Below are positions 25,506 to 38,299 of a DNA stretch of 64,000 nucleotides, piece after piece. Both the position numbers and the translations under genes were made by a program. How positions within the stretch are numbered: the stretch's first letter is position 1; the number at the start of each line of letters is the position of its first letter. Source of the stretch: Rhodamnia argentea (lineage: Eukaryota; Streptophyta; Magnoliopsida; Myrtales; Myrtaceae); contig NC_063152.1 of the NCBI RefSeq assembly GCF_020921035.1, positions 24,130,887-24,194,886 on the forward strand, read 5' to 3'. A model generated the notes under the pieces. It saw only the letters and a program-made list of their open reading frames with translations, was not told where the DNA came from and made no database searches.

Positions 25506-26276
25506 CAGTCGCAGCGTCGTTCTTGTTCCGATCGTCCGGTGGTCGGAGTGGAAGTGGGCAACCGTGGAGGGTGGCCTGAAGAGGATGTTGAGCAGAGAAC
25601 GGAGAGGGGCTTTTGGAAATTTTGTCCAAACTTTATCTGGTGTTCCTTTTTGTTTTTTGTTTTTTTTTTAATTCCAAATTTTATATGCTCAGTTCTAATC
25701 AACAAAGATTTGTTTGCTGAAATTTTGATAAATAGATTATACACGAAGATATACAAGTCTTTTTTTCCTGAAATCTCTTGCTACATTCACCACACCACCC
25801 CGTTGCTTCTCAACAATAGACGGTGTTGATCACGCGGCCGATATGATACGACCGACCGATCACATTATCCGTATAATAATCATGTCATCTTTTGCGGCGC
25901 TTAAATTGATGAAGGAAAAGCACCTTTCATTTTGATCTAGTAGTTGTATCACGTGTCTTGGTAGAATGATTAATCGATCGCTCAAATCTCGTCCATTTGG
26001 AAAGAGGCATTACGCGTGGTGGCCAGGGATGGACGGATCCGATTGATGCTAATCGTCGCCCTGGTTACCTTGCTTCGGCAACCACCTACCGACAGTCGCT
26101 CTCCGGACATGATTAACCAATAGCTCATAACTAAGCAATTGCCCAAAAAAAAAAAAAATAGGATGTGGTATATTTGATGTCACATTTTTTTTTATCTCAA
26201 ATCCAAAATAAAAAGGTAATTTCTTTCATGATGGACACAAATAACACTACCTTTTTATACTTATGAAGAAAGCTAA
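25506..26276. other. Cofactor A promoter side and intergenic DNA
   Basis: 25506 to about 25620 is the likely first leader exon and core promoter of the minus-strand cofactor A gene; a GA run at 25489-25499 (CT on the coding strand) lies just inside its leader intron. The rest has no recognisable gene. The open frames overlapping it on both strands are not supported. Confidence 0.45.
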
Positions 26277-26574
26277 GGGCACACATGGCAACACTTATGC
26301 TCTAGAAATCAACTTTTGATTAGAAGTTGATTTTTTACTTCTGAAGAGGAGTAAATTTCTTTTATTTCTTTAAGCGGCTCCAAAACTATTTTTGAAGCAA
26401 AAAAAACTACTCTAGAAGTAGAAAAATAAAGTTGCGTAACTAAAAAGCATTTCGCTCCGGAAATATGTTACCAAACGGTTTTCTGCTCCAAAAGTGCGTT
26501 ATCAAACAGATTTACGCTACATAAGCACTTCTAGAGCAGAAATCCTATTCTAGAAGTATTGTCATATGCGCTCT
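26277..26574. mobile_element. PIF/Harbinger-like MITE
   Basis: The left end is GGGCACACATGGCAACACTT. The right end, read inward, is AGAGCGCATATGACAATACTT. TAA precedes the left end and follows the right end (26274-26276 and 26575-26577). Inside, the arms carry AGAAGTTGATTTTT and AGAAGTAG words in inverted arrangement. It is the same family as 44091-44369 and 46393-47192. No transposase. Confidence 0.7.
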
Positions 26575-28169
26575 TAACCTTTCACCAAATGATGCCTATT
26601 GCAAGTTTCAACTGTTCTCACCGTAGTATTGCCATACGCATCGCCCTATGTAGCTCACCATGTTGACGTGCACAACGAACTACCTTAATAACGACCAAAA
26701 ACAATGTTGTTTTTGGTTTATAAAGTGAATGCGGTTATACAACTTCCATTTATCTTGCCAAACATGAACAACTTGAGGAACATTTTCTTAAAGATGATTA
26801 CTTATATAGTTAAGAAAAATGAATAAATAAAAAAAATTTCATTGTCCATGAAACATCGACTCAAAGAGTATTGTCCATGGTTAAAATATATTTTATCAGC
26901 TAATTATTTCAAGTAATAAAAGTTATTATTCTTGGAAAAAATATATTTTTATTGGCTAATTATTCAAAGTAATAAAATTTATTATTCTTAAAAAAATATT
27001 TTTTATGAAACAAATGAAATTTATTATAGAAAAATGACGTGTGGCAATTTTGACACTGATGATGGACTAAATTGCAAAGGGGTGTCATTTTTCAGTTCGA
27101 TCGATGAAAGGTTGGGCCCTTTTTTTTTTTTTTTTTTTGGAGAAGGTGGAAAGGTTATGTTCCTTTTGGCCCACAGATGACAGGTTGGGCTTTTTTTCTT
27201 CCCTAACATTCCAAAGGTAGTCTTACATTTGTCCAATCAGCGAAAGGATATACAGTTTAGGTTCCGTTTATTTTACAAAAAAATGAATGATTTAAAAGAT
27301 ATTTTTTCAAAACATAATTGTCAGTTTTATGTGAGGTTGCTTATTTGTAGCAGATTGTTAACTCTTTGCTAGGCTACGGAATCAATGTCTCAATGGTAAT
27401 ACTCTACGCTTCTCATGTGATGCGTCTTGTATCAATTTGATCAAGCTCGTACAGATATATCTTAATCGAGATTTAGGAATTTGAGGATAATCATTTGCTT
27501 GGGCTCGAAGAAGGGTAGTTTATGTATTTTGTAATCCATCTAAGTTGCTAATTCGATATCCGGTATAATTATGTTGTCCATTTCATAATAAGAAATCAAA
27601 GGTTGGATCACTAGATCATGAGAATCTAGACGAGTTCCATTTTCTTATTTGGCTAGTTGCCGAGAAACATTACTGTTGTATAGAGTTATCGGCTACCAAG
27701 GGCGCATTTTATAACGTCTATTTTTCTCTAACACTACTCACGACACGTGCGAAAGTTTTTCATGGCAAGTTTCCGAAGTGTTTGTTCTACGAAGCGGTCT
27801 CCGAGAAGGAAAATTAGCTAAGACAAAAGTGTGAGAGCTAACTAAAAAGTCTCGTTCCAAAGTAAGCCGCCCAAAAAAGGCCTCAGAAACATATATTTTA
27901 TTGCACCACCATTTGACTATCTTAAGAAACCAAGGATGTCTGTCCTCCAATTAATCTAAACTAACTAAACCAATTAGAGCTCCCACTACACACATTATTC
28001 TAAAGGACAACGAAAGATGCATTGCACCACGAAGCAAACAGATGAGCATAATAAACAAATGAACAAAGACTCAGGAGGGCTTAAGCCCTCTCTCTAACCC
28101 TGGAGAAAGTCTGTTGGGAGTCTTTAGCTCGCAACCAACCCTCAGTTGTAACTGTAATATAGATAACCT
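26575..28169. other. Intergenic DNA, no gene seen
   Basis: AT-rich with poly-A/T runs (for example 27119-27138). A possible terminal-repeat element starts near 27260 (GGTTCCGTTTATTTTAC), but no matching end was found. The minus frame at 27738-27950 shows no motif. Confidence 0.45.
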
Positions 28170-28521
28170 AAGTTACACAAATGATCCATAGACTTTGATC
28201 GAATATGCAATGTCGTCCATGAATATTTTAATTTGTTTAATGTTTGTTCATGAACGTAATACTAATATGCAATGTCATATCTGAACTTTTCATATGTTCA
28301 ATGTGATCATAAACTTGTGGTACATGTTAAATTATATAAAAATATTCAATAAATCATTGAAGTCGAATTAAATGGAAGGAGAACATTGAATATTTTCATA
28401 TAGTCCAATGACGAAATTGAACATGTACTAAAAATTCAAAGACGACATTACACATTAAGCTAAAATTCAGGAATCACATTGAACGGATCCAAATTTCATG
28501 AGTTATTTGTGTCGTTTTCCC
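28170..28521. repeat. Palindromic repeat, family P1
   Basis: It starts TTACACAAATGATCC and ends ATTTGTGTCGTTTTCCC. Between lie degenerate units around 'aatgtgcaatgt.gtccatgaacttt' that reverse orientation half way. Sister copies are 30601-31019 and 42056-42400. Confidence 0.65.
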
Positions 28522-29099
28522 TACATACTTTAATCTCGAGGCACGAGCATGGAGGCCCGACTCCCTGAATGCCTACGAATCACCCTATTACAAGTCCCAT
28601 GAACCTCTTAAGTTCGGATCTTTGACTTGTGTAGGAGGAGGTCTTCACTCGTAACATTTTGCATGAGATTGGGGGGATTTCGAACGGGCAATCCGCAGCT
28701 CTTGACCTGAAAATCCCCCTAATGTCTCGACCTAATGCGCTAATCGCGGAGTTTCATCATACGATTGTTTCGAAAGCTTCGGTGTCATAAATGTCTTGCC
28801 CCATTTGGCACCAGACGATCCAAATTCAGGCTTGGATTTTATGTAGTATTTGACCAAGTTAGGTAGCTTTATTATTGTCCTTCACTACTTAACGCAGTGC
28901 TGTACGCCATCTTAAAACGAATCTGTGTCATTTTTACGTCAACGGTATGTCACCGAGACATGGTGCTCGTGCTTGTCTGAAATAAAAAGGTCGCCCCACC
29001 GGACCATCTGACCTCAGACAAGCCGTTGAACGTTGGATGCAGAAGGTTTTTGGATTGCTGTGAGTTAATGGCGGAATTTCAAAAACCTGATTTGGACAT
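28522..29099. other. Intergenic DNA, no gene seen
   Basis: No motif or splice-supported frame was found. Confidence 0.45.
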
Positions 29100-29730
29100 A
29101 TGTCATAGTTGCCCAAAAAGTTTTATACTGCTTGTATGTCAACCAATTCAATCATAAATCTTTTGATTATGCCAATGTGATTCTAAGCATTCTGACGATT
29201 TGTCAATTTGATCGTAAGTCTTTTGACAATTTGTCGATATAGTCCTTTCGATCAATTATTTTTATAACAAGTTTATGGATAAATGAGCAAACTTTCAAAA
29301 GGTTTAGAATTAAACTAACGGGAAAATTATCAAAAAAAGTCTTAAACCTTTTGCGTTTTTGCCAATTCGATCATGAACCTTTTAAATTTATCGATTCAAT
29401 CCTAAACCTTTTGACCTTCTGTCAATTCAATTCTATTGGCCAGAAATCATTAACGTGGATGCTAACCGTCCAATGTGACACTGCCGACGCTAACGTGGAC
29501 AATTTTGAAAAATATTTGAGTAATTTTATTAAAAAAATTGATTTTTGTTTTATTTTTTTACTTTATGGCTTCAGTGCTGCTAGCCCATGGGCAAGAGCCA
29601 GCAGAGGCCTCAACGCCCTCGCAGTGGCCCATGGCGGCTAGGGCTTCGCGGCCCTCGCCCAGGGTCCAGTGGGGATTGCTAGCCTTGAACCCATAAAGAA
29701 AAAAAAAGGAAAAAAAATTTAAAAAAATTA
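29100..29730. repeat. P5-family palindromic repeat, rearranged
   Basis: A P5-like block (29120-29310) abuts a second left terminus, GGGAAAATTATCAAAAAAAG, at about 29320. Units of the 'ccaattcaatcctaaaccttttg' type follow, then a unique part with ACGTGGAC words and a GC-rich core (29575-29690). The right inverted arm is missing. The frames at 29351-29641 and 29558-29740 are translations of this repeat. Confidence 0.6.
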
Positions 29731-30467
29731 AATTAGACATAAATTGTTAAGATTTGGAAACATCTTTTGAAAAACATGATTACTTATATTGCTTACAAGA
29801 ATACATTAATAGAAAATATTTGTATCGCCTAAGAAAATAATTAGACATAAATTGTTATCAATAATGAAAACACTTTTCGTTGACTTCAACGATATAACTA
29901 ATCATTTTCTGGGGAAATATTTTGTATTTGAATAATATGTGGAGAAACTTCTTCCTTGTCTGTTTTTTTTTTTTTTTTTTACTATTTAAACTAATAAGTA
30001 TAGACGCTCGGGGATGAAAAAGACAAACTATATCATCTAAAATATATTGGAAATAGCTTTCTCTCTATTCATATGTAAAATTTACATTCAACAGCAGATA
30101 GAAATTTGGGGTTGACAAATCAATAAGCTAATACTTATACGTCGAATGTTGCCAAGGTATCCGAACTATATCATGTGCTTTGCCACACGGCAATCCAAAA
30201 GGTAATAGTGGCACGTGGTGGCGACCACCAGAGCAAACATTTTTCCGAATTCAATTTTCACTATAGGTAACCAACCATTCAATCGATTCAATCCAATCAT
30301 AAAATTTTTTTTTTTTTTTCAAAAAGGTGCAGTAGCCCTTTAAATAAACAATATCCAACAGTACTCACGTGGCACTCAAACATTGGCTACATGACGACCT
30401 TAAAATGCACTTTCGAATACAAATTCAGGACTTGACCCAGTTTATCATTACAAATTTAGGACCTTAA

Positions 30468-31268
30468 GGGCATGCATAACAACAATTCCGATTCTCTAAT
30501 TATATTATCCGGAATAAAAAAGGATGAGAAATATAGTTGGTAACGTAAATGATTTTGATTATGTTCTCGGGGAATAATTCTGGAGCAAAAACAGGAATAA
30601 TAACACAAATGATCCTTAAACTTTTATCAAATGTGCAATGTATCCCTAAACTTTTAATTTGACCAATATAATCCATCAACTTCATCCCAATGTGCAATAT
30701 GGTCTCCGAACTTTCAATTTGTTCAATATGGTCCCCGAACTTTTGGAACGTGTTTAACTTAGTCCTTAAACTATGAGAAAATATTCAAAGTTGTCCTTGA
30801 ATTTGAATTAGTGGAAGGACTACATTGAACATCTTCTTATAATTCGGGGACTAAGTTGAATATGTTTCAAAAGTTCAAGGCCATTTTGGTTAAATTAAAA
30901 GTTTAGGAACCATATTGGCTATTGAACTAAAGTTCGGGGATTATATTGGTCAATTAAAAGTTTAGAAATCACATTGCACATTTAACCAAAGTTTATGGAT
31001 CATTTGTGTTATTTTCCCACAAAAACAAGAATAAGAAAAACGTTGATTTTGAAAAAAAAATAATCACTTTTTCGAAATACAAAGTTCTCACATCTCTCAC
31101 TTTTCCCTTTTAGTTTTCTCCTCACTTTTCCTCAACCTGAAATAAAAATTTTGTACGAGTTACCAAATACGTTCGATTATTTAAAACTCATCTAGGGAGC
31201 AGAATGAGAAAAAATCAATTGTAATCGGAATCTCTTTTTCGGATAAAAAAACGCCGTCATGCAGACCC
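30468..31268. mobile_element. PIF/Harbinger-like MITE interrupted by a palindromic repeat
   Basis: The left end is GGGCATGCATAACAACAATT. The right end, read inward, is GGGTCTGCATGACGGCG. TAA flanks both sides (30465-30467 and 31269-31271). The arms share ATTCCGATTCTC/GAATCTC words next to a TATCCGGAATAAAAAA/TTTTCGGATAAAAAA pair. The interior is split by the element at 30601-31019; without it this MITE would be about 370 bp. Confidence 0.7.
30601..31019. repeat. Palindromic repeat, family P1, with a 15-bp flanking duplication
   Basis: It starts TAACACAAATGATCC, and GGATCATTTGTGTTA appears near the right end followed by an unpaired TTTTCCCA tail. The interior is about ten degenerate units around 'tgtgcaatatggtccccgaacttt' and their inverse. 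CAAAAACAGGAATAA (30586-30600) and CAAAAACAAGAATAA (31020-31034) flank it with 14 of 15 bases identical, consistent with a target-site duplication. Confidence 0.7.
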
Positions 31269-31655
31269 TAAATGTCCCGATATAAAGATTTATAACCCGA
31301 TAGTGCTTTTCTGTTTAAAAAAAAAATTGAGCTTGATTAAGTTAATCGAAAGGTTTAGGACTCGATTCCATGTGCACGTTAAGTTTTGAGGCTTGTGGTG
31401 CTATATTTAGGGACCATGATTGTTATTCAAATCGAATACCGGGACCCAATCGGTCTTGATCATTACATGTATGTGAATGTCAAGCAGACACACAGCTTAC
31501 TTTCAAGATTTGACCTACAAGCGTAAATGTAGCGGTCATATCCAACCATCTTTCTCTCTTTGAACACGGCCCGCCAAGCTTGCACGCACCGTCCACATCG
31601 TCCCTTCCTCAAAATACGCACACCAACATCCCCCATTTTCTCCACTCCCACCTGG

Positions 31656-31699
<44 letters not shown>

Positions 31700-31756
31700 G
31701 GAATTGAGGTCGTGTGTGCATAGAGAAGGGCAGCACGGTGGCCCCGGCGGCCGGCA
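31269..31756 (+). promoter_or_regulatory. Promoter and leader region of the NFD4-like gene, with (CT)n
   Basis: A 39-base CT dinucleotide run at 31661-31699 lies about 57 bases upstream of the start codon at 31757, in the expected leader or core-promoter position. No clear TATA box was identified. Frames on the minus strand here are Arg-Glu translations of the CT run. Confidence 0.5.
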
Positions 31757-34700
31757 ATGGCGGGGCAGTCGCGGAAGTGGATGATACTGGTGGCCACGAC
31801 GTGGATACAGGCCTTCACTGGGACCAACTTCGACTTCTCGTCCTACTCGTCGGACCTGAAGACGGCGCTGGGGATATCCCAGGTGGAGCTCAACTACCTG
31901 TCCGTGGCCTCCGACATGGGGAAGGCCTTCGGGTGGTGCTCCGGCGTGTGCCTCCGGCACCTCCCCCTCTGGTCCGTCATGTTCATGGCCGCCTTCATGG
32001 GCCTCCTCGGCTACGGCGCCCTGTGGCTCCTCATCCAGCAAGTCATCTCCTTGCCGTATTTCCTGGTCTGTCTTCTTCGCTTTTTCATTTGCATTCTCGT
32101 TTTCGGTGTCGATCGGCCACATAGCTTCCGTGACGCCATGAAAATGCAGAACCCCCAGATTCCTATTTCACGGATGCTCGATCGTGATCGTCTTCCTCAC
32201 AATTTTCTCTATCTCTTTTTTTTTTTTTTTTTTTGGGGTTCTCTATCACTGTTTTGTCCTGACAACTAGGAAAGCCAATGAAACGCTGGGACGTTGCCCT
32301 CCAGAACGAGTGAACCTCGCTCGGACACAAAGGCCAAACTTTTAACCGCATACGTCACTTGTGCTCTGTTTTCCTGCCTTAGTCGTTAAGTCTATATCTG
32401 GTCAGTCGGTTAATTGGTTAAGACGCAAGAGGGAAGACAACGACACATCTTGAACGTTCCAATGGCTGTAAATGTGTGGACCATTGGCTGTTGAATAGAT
32501 GGAATGAAGTCCAAGTTTTCGGTTGCCAATGGCCCATCGTGGCGTTTCTTTTCCCGAGCAGAACATCAGTCCGAAGCCGGCATTGGTACAGTTACGTCGA
32601 AACAAGTTAGTATCTTCTAGGGACGAAAAACCCGGGTTCGAGCTTAATTTGGGTGCCCGGCTCGTCCTAACTTTAAGATTTGGGATTTGAACGATGGGTG
32701 ACATAAAACCCAAACCCGACAAGTCATGACCCTTCTCTTGTTCCTTTGAAACCTATGAGGTTATGTATAGGTTGCTCACTTTAGTTAACCATAACAAGAA
32801 CAGGATTGTGATAGGAGTTACAGTGTATGTCAAGATAAATTTATCATTCAGTGAATTCCAATCGGTTTGGGTGTTCTGTCTTCTCATTTGAGGTCGGTCT
32901 AGGGTTCCCTCGGATTTGAGTCGGATTTGTTGGGTTCGGTTTGGAAAGGGTCTACCACCTCCAACCTGCCCCAATTTGGAATCTCCAATCAGAGTAACTT
33001 AAGGCAAATGAAGTTGATAACCAGCTATTTTAGGATAAATGACATTTCAAAGTGTCCTTACGACACTTGAAAAGCCACAATCAATATTCTTCGAAATCAT
33101 TGTCACTTAGCATACAGTTTCCGTTTCTGCGGAAGGCATTATCCATGTGAAGCAAAAATTGAACCTCGGATAGATTCATACATCCTACAAATTCACCCTC
33201 AATATGGAATTAGGAGTACTAACAACAAGGCCAGTTTAGAGTTCACACCATCGTAAATGGCTGGGCACAGGAACACCATGCCTATGTATGCTCAACCTTG
33301 ACTCGATGTCCGCGCAAAAGTAGCACACATCTAATCAAATCAAGTCGGCCAGACAACACTTTGTTTGATTCGAAACCTTATTTGTGTTAGTAAATGCACA
33401 ATCTCATTCCTATTTTGGCTATGGAAACCTGCCTTCCTTGCACATTGTTCAGCTTTACCCCTAGTCCGTACTGATGCCACGATCACTGGATGTAGATTGC
33501 TTTTTCGATCTGCCTTTTGCCTCCATACATCAGAAGGGATGCAAATGAACCGGAAATTAGGTGCATTCTTAAAGTACACATGATAAAGGATGCGACTTTA
33601 ACGAGGTATCTGCCATTCTCATCTGTCATTCCTAAGAAAAGGCTCATGGTTCAAAGGATGAATCTTTCTGCATCAGCAGACCGTAACTGTAGATTCTCTA
33701 AAGCCTGGTGAGATCTGTCTGTAGATGAGGACCCAACAGTGATCTCAAGAGACTTTAACCATGGTTTGTCTCATCTGAAGCCACACAACCTCCTGTATGC
33801 CATTTACGGATGTATAATAGATTCATATATGCGAGAGCCATTTAGAATTCTATGTAAGCATGGACTTAAAAATAGCTAGGGCAGAGGGCACATAAAGAGC
33901 AGCAAAAGAAGAGTTGGATGGCAAGGACCATACCTGTCAAAGACTTAGTCTGTTCCCCAGTAGAAGGAAGCTAATGTCGTTGCATTGTGAATGATGCAGG
34001 TATTTTTCCTGTCTTTGCTGGCTGGCTGTAGCATCTGCTGGTTCAATACGGTATGCTACGTTTTGTGCATCAGGAACTTCCAATCAAACAGGGCACTAGC
34101 ATTAGCCCTCACCATCAGTTTCAACGGCGTAACTGCTGCTCTGTACACTCTCATAGCCAATGCAATAAACTCCGATGACGACACCCTCTACCCCTTCCTA
34201 AATGCCATTGTCCCTCTCTTTACTTCGGGTGTCGTCCTGCTCCCTATCCTCCGCCAACCGCCACCTCAGCAGCTCCCACCTGATGCCATTAGACGCGACT
34301 CGCACATCTTCCTCTTTCTCAATGCCGTTGCTGTCCTCACTGGCCTTTACCTCCTCCTCCTCAACCCACTCTCATATAATTCATACCGAGCACGTCTACT
34401 CCTAGCAGGGGCAATTCTCCTCCTGGTCCTTCCCCTATGCCTCCCCGGTCTAGTGTATGCTCGAGAGTGGGCCCGCCGTGTCATCAGTTCTAGCTTAAGT
34501 CTCAATGGGTCAACCTTCAGTCTTGTAGATGTTGATGACCTTGAGCTTCATAAGGAACTGATTGGAAGCGAGCCAGCAGCGATCAATGCTCCAATGACTG
34601 GGAATGGGAACAGAAGTACGTTCATTCTACGAGCTAAAGATGGGTGTTGTGGAAATGTGATGGAAAAGGATCAGTTGACAGTATTGGGTGAGGAGCACTC

Positions 34701-35650
34701 GGTCAGGCTGCTTGTGCGTCGCTGGGACTTCTGGTTGTACTATCTGGCTTATTTGTGTGGGGGAACAATTGGGTTGGTGTACAGCAACAATCTAGGGCAA
34801 ATTTCACAATCACTTGGATACGGCACTCAGACTAGTGCATTTGTCACTCTCTACTCATCTTGCTCTTTCTTTGGTCGTCTGCTTGCAGCTGGTCCCGACT
34901 TCCTCCGTGAGTACGTACTTACTAGAAACATTTACCCTTGTGTAATGCATGCATTGTACTTGTTAAGAACCCATAGAGAAAAGTTCCGTTTCTGGTTTTC
35001 CGCATATAACGAAATCATTTAGCTACTCCGAAAGACCATAAACTTAACATATATGCATCATTAACATAATTGCAATTTTCAAATAAGGTCATTAGGGGAG
35101 GTAGGCTACTCATGTTTCAACATAAAGTTCTTGTCGATTACGTGTCAACTGACCTTGTCCATGTCCCCATTGCAGCAAGATATACTTTGCAAGGACTGGG
35201 TGGCTTGCCATAGCACTTGTTCCAACACCAATCGCTTTCATTTTGCTTGCCACATCAGGCAATGAGACAATTCTGCGCGCTGGTACGGGCTTGATTGGGC
35301 TCAGCTCTGGCTTTGTATTCTCAGCTGCAGTCTCAGTCACATCCGAGTTGTTTGGACCAAATAGTGCTGGGGTCAACCACAACATCCTGATCACCAACAT
35401 TCCAATAGGTTCACTCCTCTACGGCCTTCTTGCAGCTCTTGTGTATGACGCCGGTGCGGAGACCACGGCACGCCAAAGCTTGCTCGGTGATGCCACGATA
35501 TGCATGGGTAGGAAATGCTATCAGCAGACATTTATATGGTGGGCCTGTATTTCAGTGGTGGGTCTAGCTTCCAGCATATTGCTCTTCCTACGGACCAAGC
35601 CTGCTTATGACCGGTTTGAGAGGAACAGAAATAGGACAGACTTCTCTTAG
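31757..35650 (+). CDS. NFD4-like / nodulin-like major facilitator superfamily transporter
   Basis: Exons 31757-32065, 34000-34910 and 35176-35650 give 564 residues. Exon 1 (103 codons) begins MAGQSRKWMILVATTWIQAF and ends LPYFL at TTCCTG|GTCTGT. Exon 2 resumes VFFLSLLAGCSICWFNTVCY after GATGCAG. Its donor CCGTGA|GTACGT leaves phase 2; exon 3, after CCATTGCAG, completes Asp and gives FLRDKIYFARTGWLAIALVP. The N-terminal half is the nodulin-like domain with FDFSSYSSDLKTALGISQVE. The C-terminal half is the MFS part, with GLIGLSSGFVFSAAVSVTSE and ELFGPNSAGVNHNILITNIP. About twelve membrane helices are expected. Arabidopsis NFD4 was identified in karyogamy; substrates of most relatives are unknown. 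Intron 1 is 1934 bp. The gene is convergent with the B3 gene downstream. Confidence 0.93.
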
Positions 35651-36392
35651 CTCCTGCATCTGAAGAAATTTTGGATCCAGTAGGATATACTAATGAAACA
35701 AGATTGAAAATTCCTCATCTCCCTTGAGGTGATGGAGAAATCAACTCAACCATGTATAAATACCAGGATGAGTGAGAAAGTTTACAGGTAACAGCCCTCA
35801 AATCTCCTAGTGAGCCATCCCGATCTGGAGCTGCGCGACCAGCAGCCCATTCCTTAGTCACATTTATTTAGCGTTAGAATTCTGTTGAACAATGGTCTCA
35901 GAAATCACAGAGCCTATTAACACCCTCCTCGATTTACTTGGGATAGTTGAACTGTCTACTAGCAATGAAAACAAATCATACAGAACTCATCATCCTTCAT
36001 ATCAAGTTGCAAAATCAACGCAAGAAGCACCCAGATATTTTTTCCAAAAGAGTTCAATTCCTGAAAGTTTAGAAAGTATCAGCAGAACAAGCTGATGGCT
36101 GGCATTCCTCGTGGACCCTGTTAAATAATCAATCGATTGAATATGCGCCATCATCCCAACAACTGTTAAAAGATAAGAAGAAGACCAAATTTAGCTTAGA
36201 AGAGCAGGATGCATTTCTTGACGACATCTAACACGGATCAGCAATACTACATATGTGTGCTTTTGAAAAGCTTTGTTACACAAACAACTGAGACCGGAAA
36301 CGCCTGCAGCTAAAAAGCAAGAGAGGGTGTTACAGGATGGTATGCGGTAAATGAGGCAGTTAGAGATACATCTATCCAACATAAGGGGTTTC
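35651..36392. other. Shared 3' region of the transporter and B3 genes
   Basis: 742 bp between two convergent stop codons, presumably both 3' UTRs. The short frames here have no motif. Confidence 0.6.
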
Positions 36393-37233
36393 CTACTCGA
36401 TGACAATGGGAGCAGCTGCTGTCTCACCACTGATGTTGGCCAGCAATTCAGCTGGTAAGTCACCTCTGAGAATTTGAACCTTGAAGGTCACTTTTGTACT
36501 CAGGCACTCCATGAGTTCAAATACACAAGCATCCCCAGCCTTAAGATGATTGTCATCTACAAAATGTCTCCAACTGGAGTCAAACCTTTTTCCTTTCCCA
36601 TACAGCATAACATCCCACGTCTTGTCCTTATAAGTGAGAACAACTCGTGTGTTCTGTGAAGGCAGCAGCAGTTGCATACCGGCAGGAATGAACTGTATAC
36701 CAAAGGAAAGACCTCAGACAGACCAGCCAACTGATTAAGTCAATAGCATAGTGATCTACCTGCTGGTACATATTGAAGTATATTCAAGCAAGAGAACCTC
36801 CCCTTTTAAATTGAGCTCTTACCAATAACTCAAGGACCATTAGAGAAACAGAAAGCAGAGTACAAGTTTTCTAGCGAAGCAAACTTTTTTAAAGCAAAGA
36901 AATGACTGTGCAATTACAAGACAGATGAAATGCGAGAGGAAGCAACAACAATAACTGGTGGTTACTATCACCAATATTAATCACGAGAAAGGGCTAAGAC
37001 AAATAGATATCACGCCTTGAAGGTTCCCAATACATCTTGTAAGACTTCGTAAAATCACAACCTTGAGAAATTTCCATTTGAAAGCAGCATTATCATCATC
37101 GCCACAGAACCATTAATGAGACCACAATAGTTACCAGATTATAACGGGGATAAAGGTGCGACTTTGAAAGAATAAGATCGAAGAAGGGTTTCCCTGACAG
37201 CGGCCAGTAACCATCTTCTTGCCCTCCGGTCAT
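36393..37233 (-). CDS. Small B3-domain protein (REM-like / Os04g0386900-like)
   Basis: Coding exons 37233-37135 and 36692-36393, joined in phase 0, give 132 residues. Exon A encodes MTGGQEDGYWPLSGKPFFDL and ends SKSHLYPRYNL at AATCTG|GTAACT. Exon B, after ATACAG, begins FIPAGMQLLLPSQNTRVVLT. KRFDSSWRHFVDDNHLKAGD then ACVFELMEC complete the B3 fold. B3 domains bind DNA; here the domain occupies nearly the whole protein (about residues 15-115), with a short tail. The upstream part of exon A reads VCSHLPCEAN in frame from the acceptor GTTGCAG (exon start 37263), so the first in-frame ATG is the one used. A leader exon ending ACCCACAG|GTACTC at 37878 and an intron 37264-37877 are likely. That leader has an open frame but no ATG. 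A longer N terminus from an unrecognised exon cannot be excluded. Confidence 0.85.
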
Positions 37234-37263
37234 ATTGGCTTCGCAAGGGAGGTGAGAGCACAC

Positions 37264-38000
37264 CTGCAACATGAAGCGTCTAAGAAATTCTTGTACTGCA
37301 GACTATGAGCAGGAACGTAAAGAAGACCAAATCGCAAGAACCATTGAGGGAGCGTAAGTCAAATCAAGTTAAGAGAGCTCAACACCATGCGATTGATCAC
37401 AAGGTTTCATCTTTCATCCATTGTGAACCCCGAACTCTGAGTCAGGAAACTGAAAACAGTCCACTTAGTCATGCCTCCAACACTACGCTTGCTAGCACGG
37501 ACGCACTTCCGCAGTAATCGAACCAGCGTTTCAGGATCGACAACGACGGGTCCGGATTAAACTGGGTTGCACTTTCTACTACCATACCAGAAACAAACCA
37601 GGTCCGCCCTCAGTTCCCTTCCATCTTTCACGCGCCCGTACCCTTGCTCGCAAGCCAGTGGAGGGTTAAAAGCCTCCCTCCCTCTCCCACGTCGCTCGCC
37701 CATGAATTTCAATGGACCCCTACATCGATTTAGCGTCTCTTCGCCTACCCTTTTGAAGTTTTCGGTCGAACATTCTAAGAACACCAGGACAAAGGCTCTC
37801 CCATCGACATTCTTGACCCGAAGAAATCCGCAGAAGCGGGGAACGAAGACGAGCTGAATCGAGGGACGCAAGAGTACCTGTGGGTCTACCGTGGTTGGTG
37901 ACGAAGGAGGAGAAGAGAGGGTCACAGGCTAGTGGCCTTCAGCTTCTCTCTCTCTCTGTGGAACTCGCGACGAGTCGGTGGACGGGGATGACCCCCCGTC
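37264..38000 (-). promoter_or_regulatory. Leader intron and first leader exon of the B3 gene
   Basis: Predicted intron 37264-37877 on the minus strand; the leader exon extends from 37878 to roughly 37970. It contains a GA-rich tract on the coding strand (CT on plus, 37945-37957). Frames here on both strands lack start codons in context or motifs. Confidence 0.5.
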
Positions 38001-38299
38001 AAGCCGACGACGGAAGTGCGGTGAGCTGAACGTCGAGGCCGACACGTGCAGACGACACGTGTTTAATGGCTATAATCCCATTAACTAAGTAAAATTAATA
38101 TTTTTAAGATGACTTTTGCTACGTTAAACATTCCGGAACACATTAGCGATTTGTTTGAAAAACCTACATTTATTACTGTATTTGGCACACCAAGGTGAAG
38201 AAATTTTTGGAGAAAGGATATGACAAATTATCGAATTTTTACTTCTCTTCCCTCACAAAAATTTCCAGTTTTTTTCACTCAAATTTTTACTGCTCTCGA

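Noticed and set aside
31697-32124. Long minus-strand and alternate plus frames over the first exon of the transporter
   Set aside because: They are shadow frames of GC-rich exon 1 (31757-32065), whose own frame encodes a clear nodulin-like domain.
32395-32660. Possible tRNA or SINE (GGTTAAGACG and GGGTTCGAGCTT resemble A and B boxes)
   Set aside because: The spacing is over 200 bases, the A-box match is poor, and no cloverleaf or poly-A/T end could be drawn.
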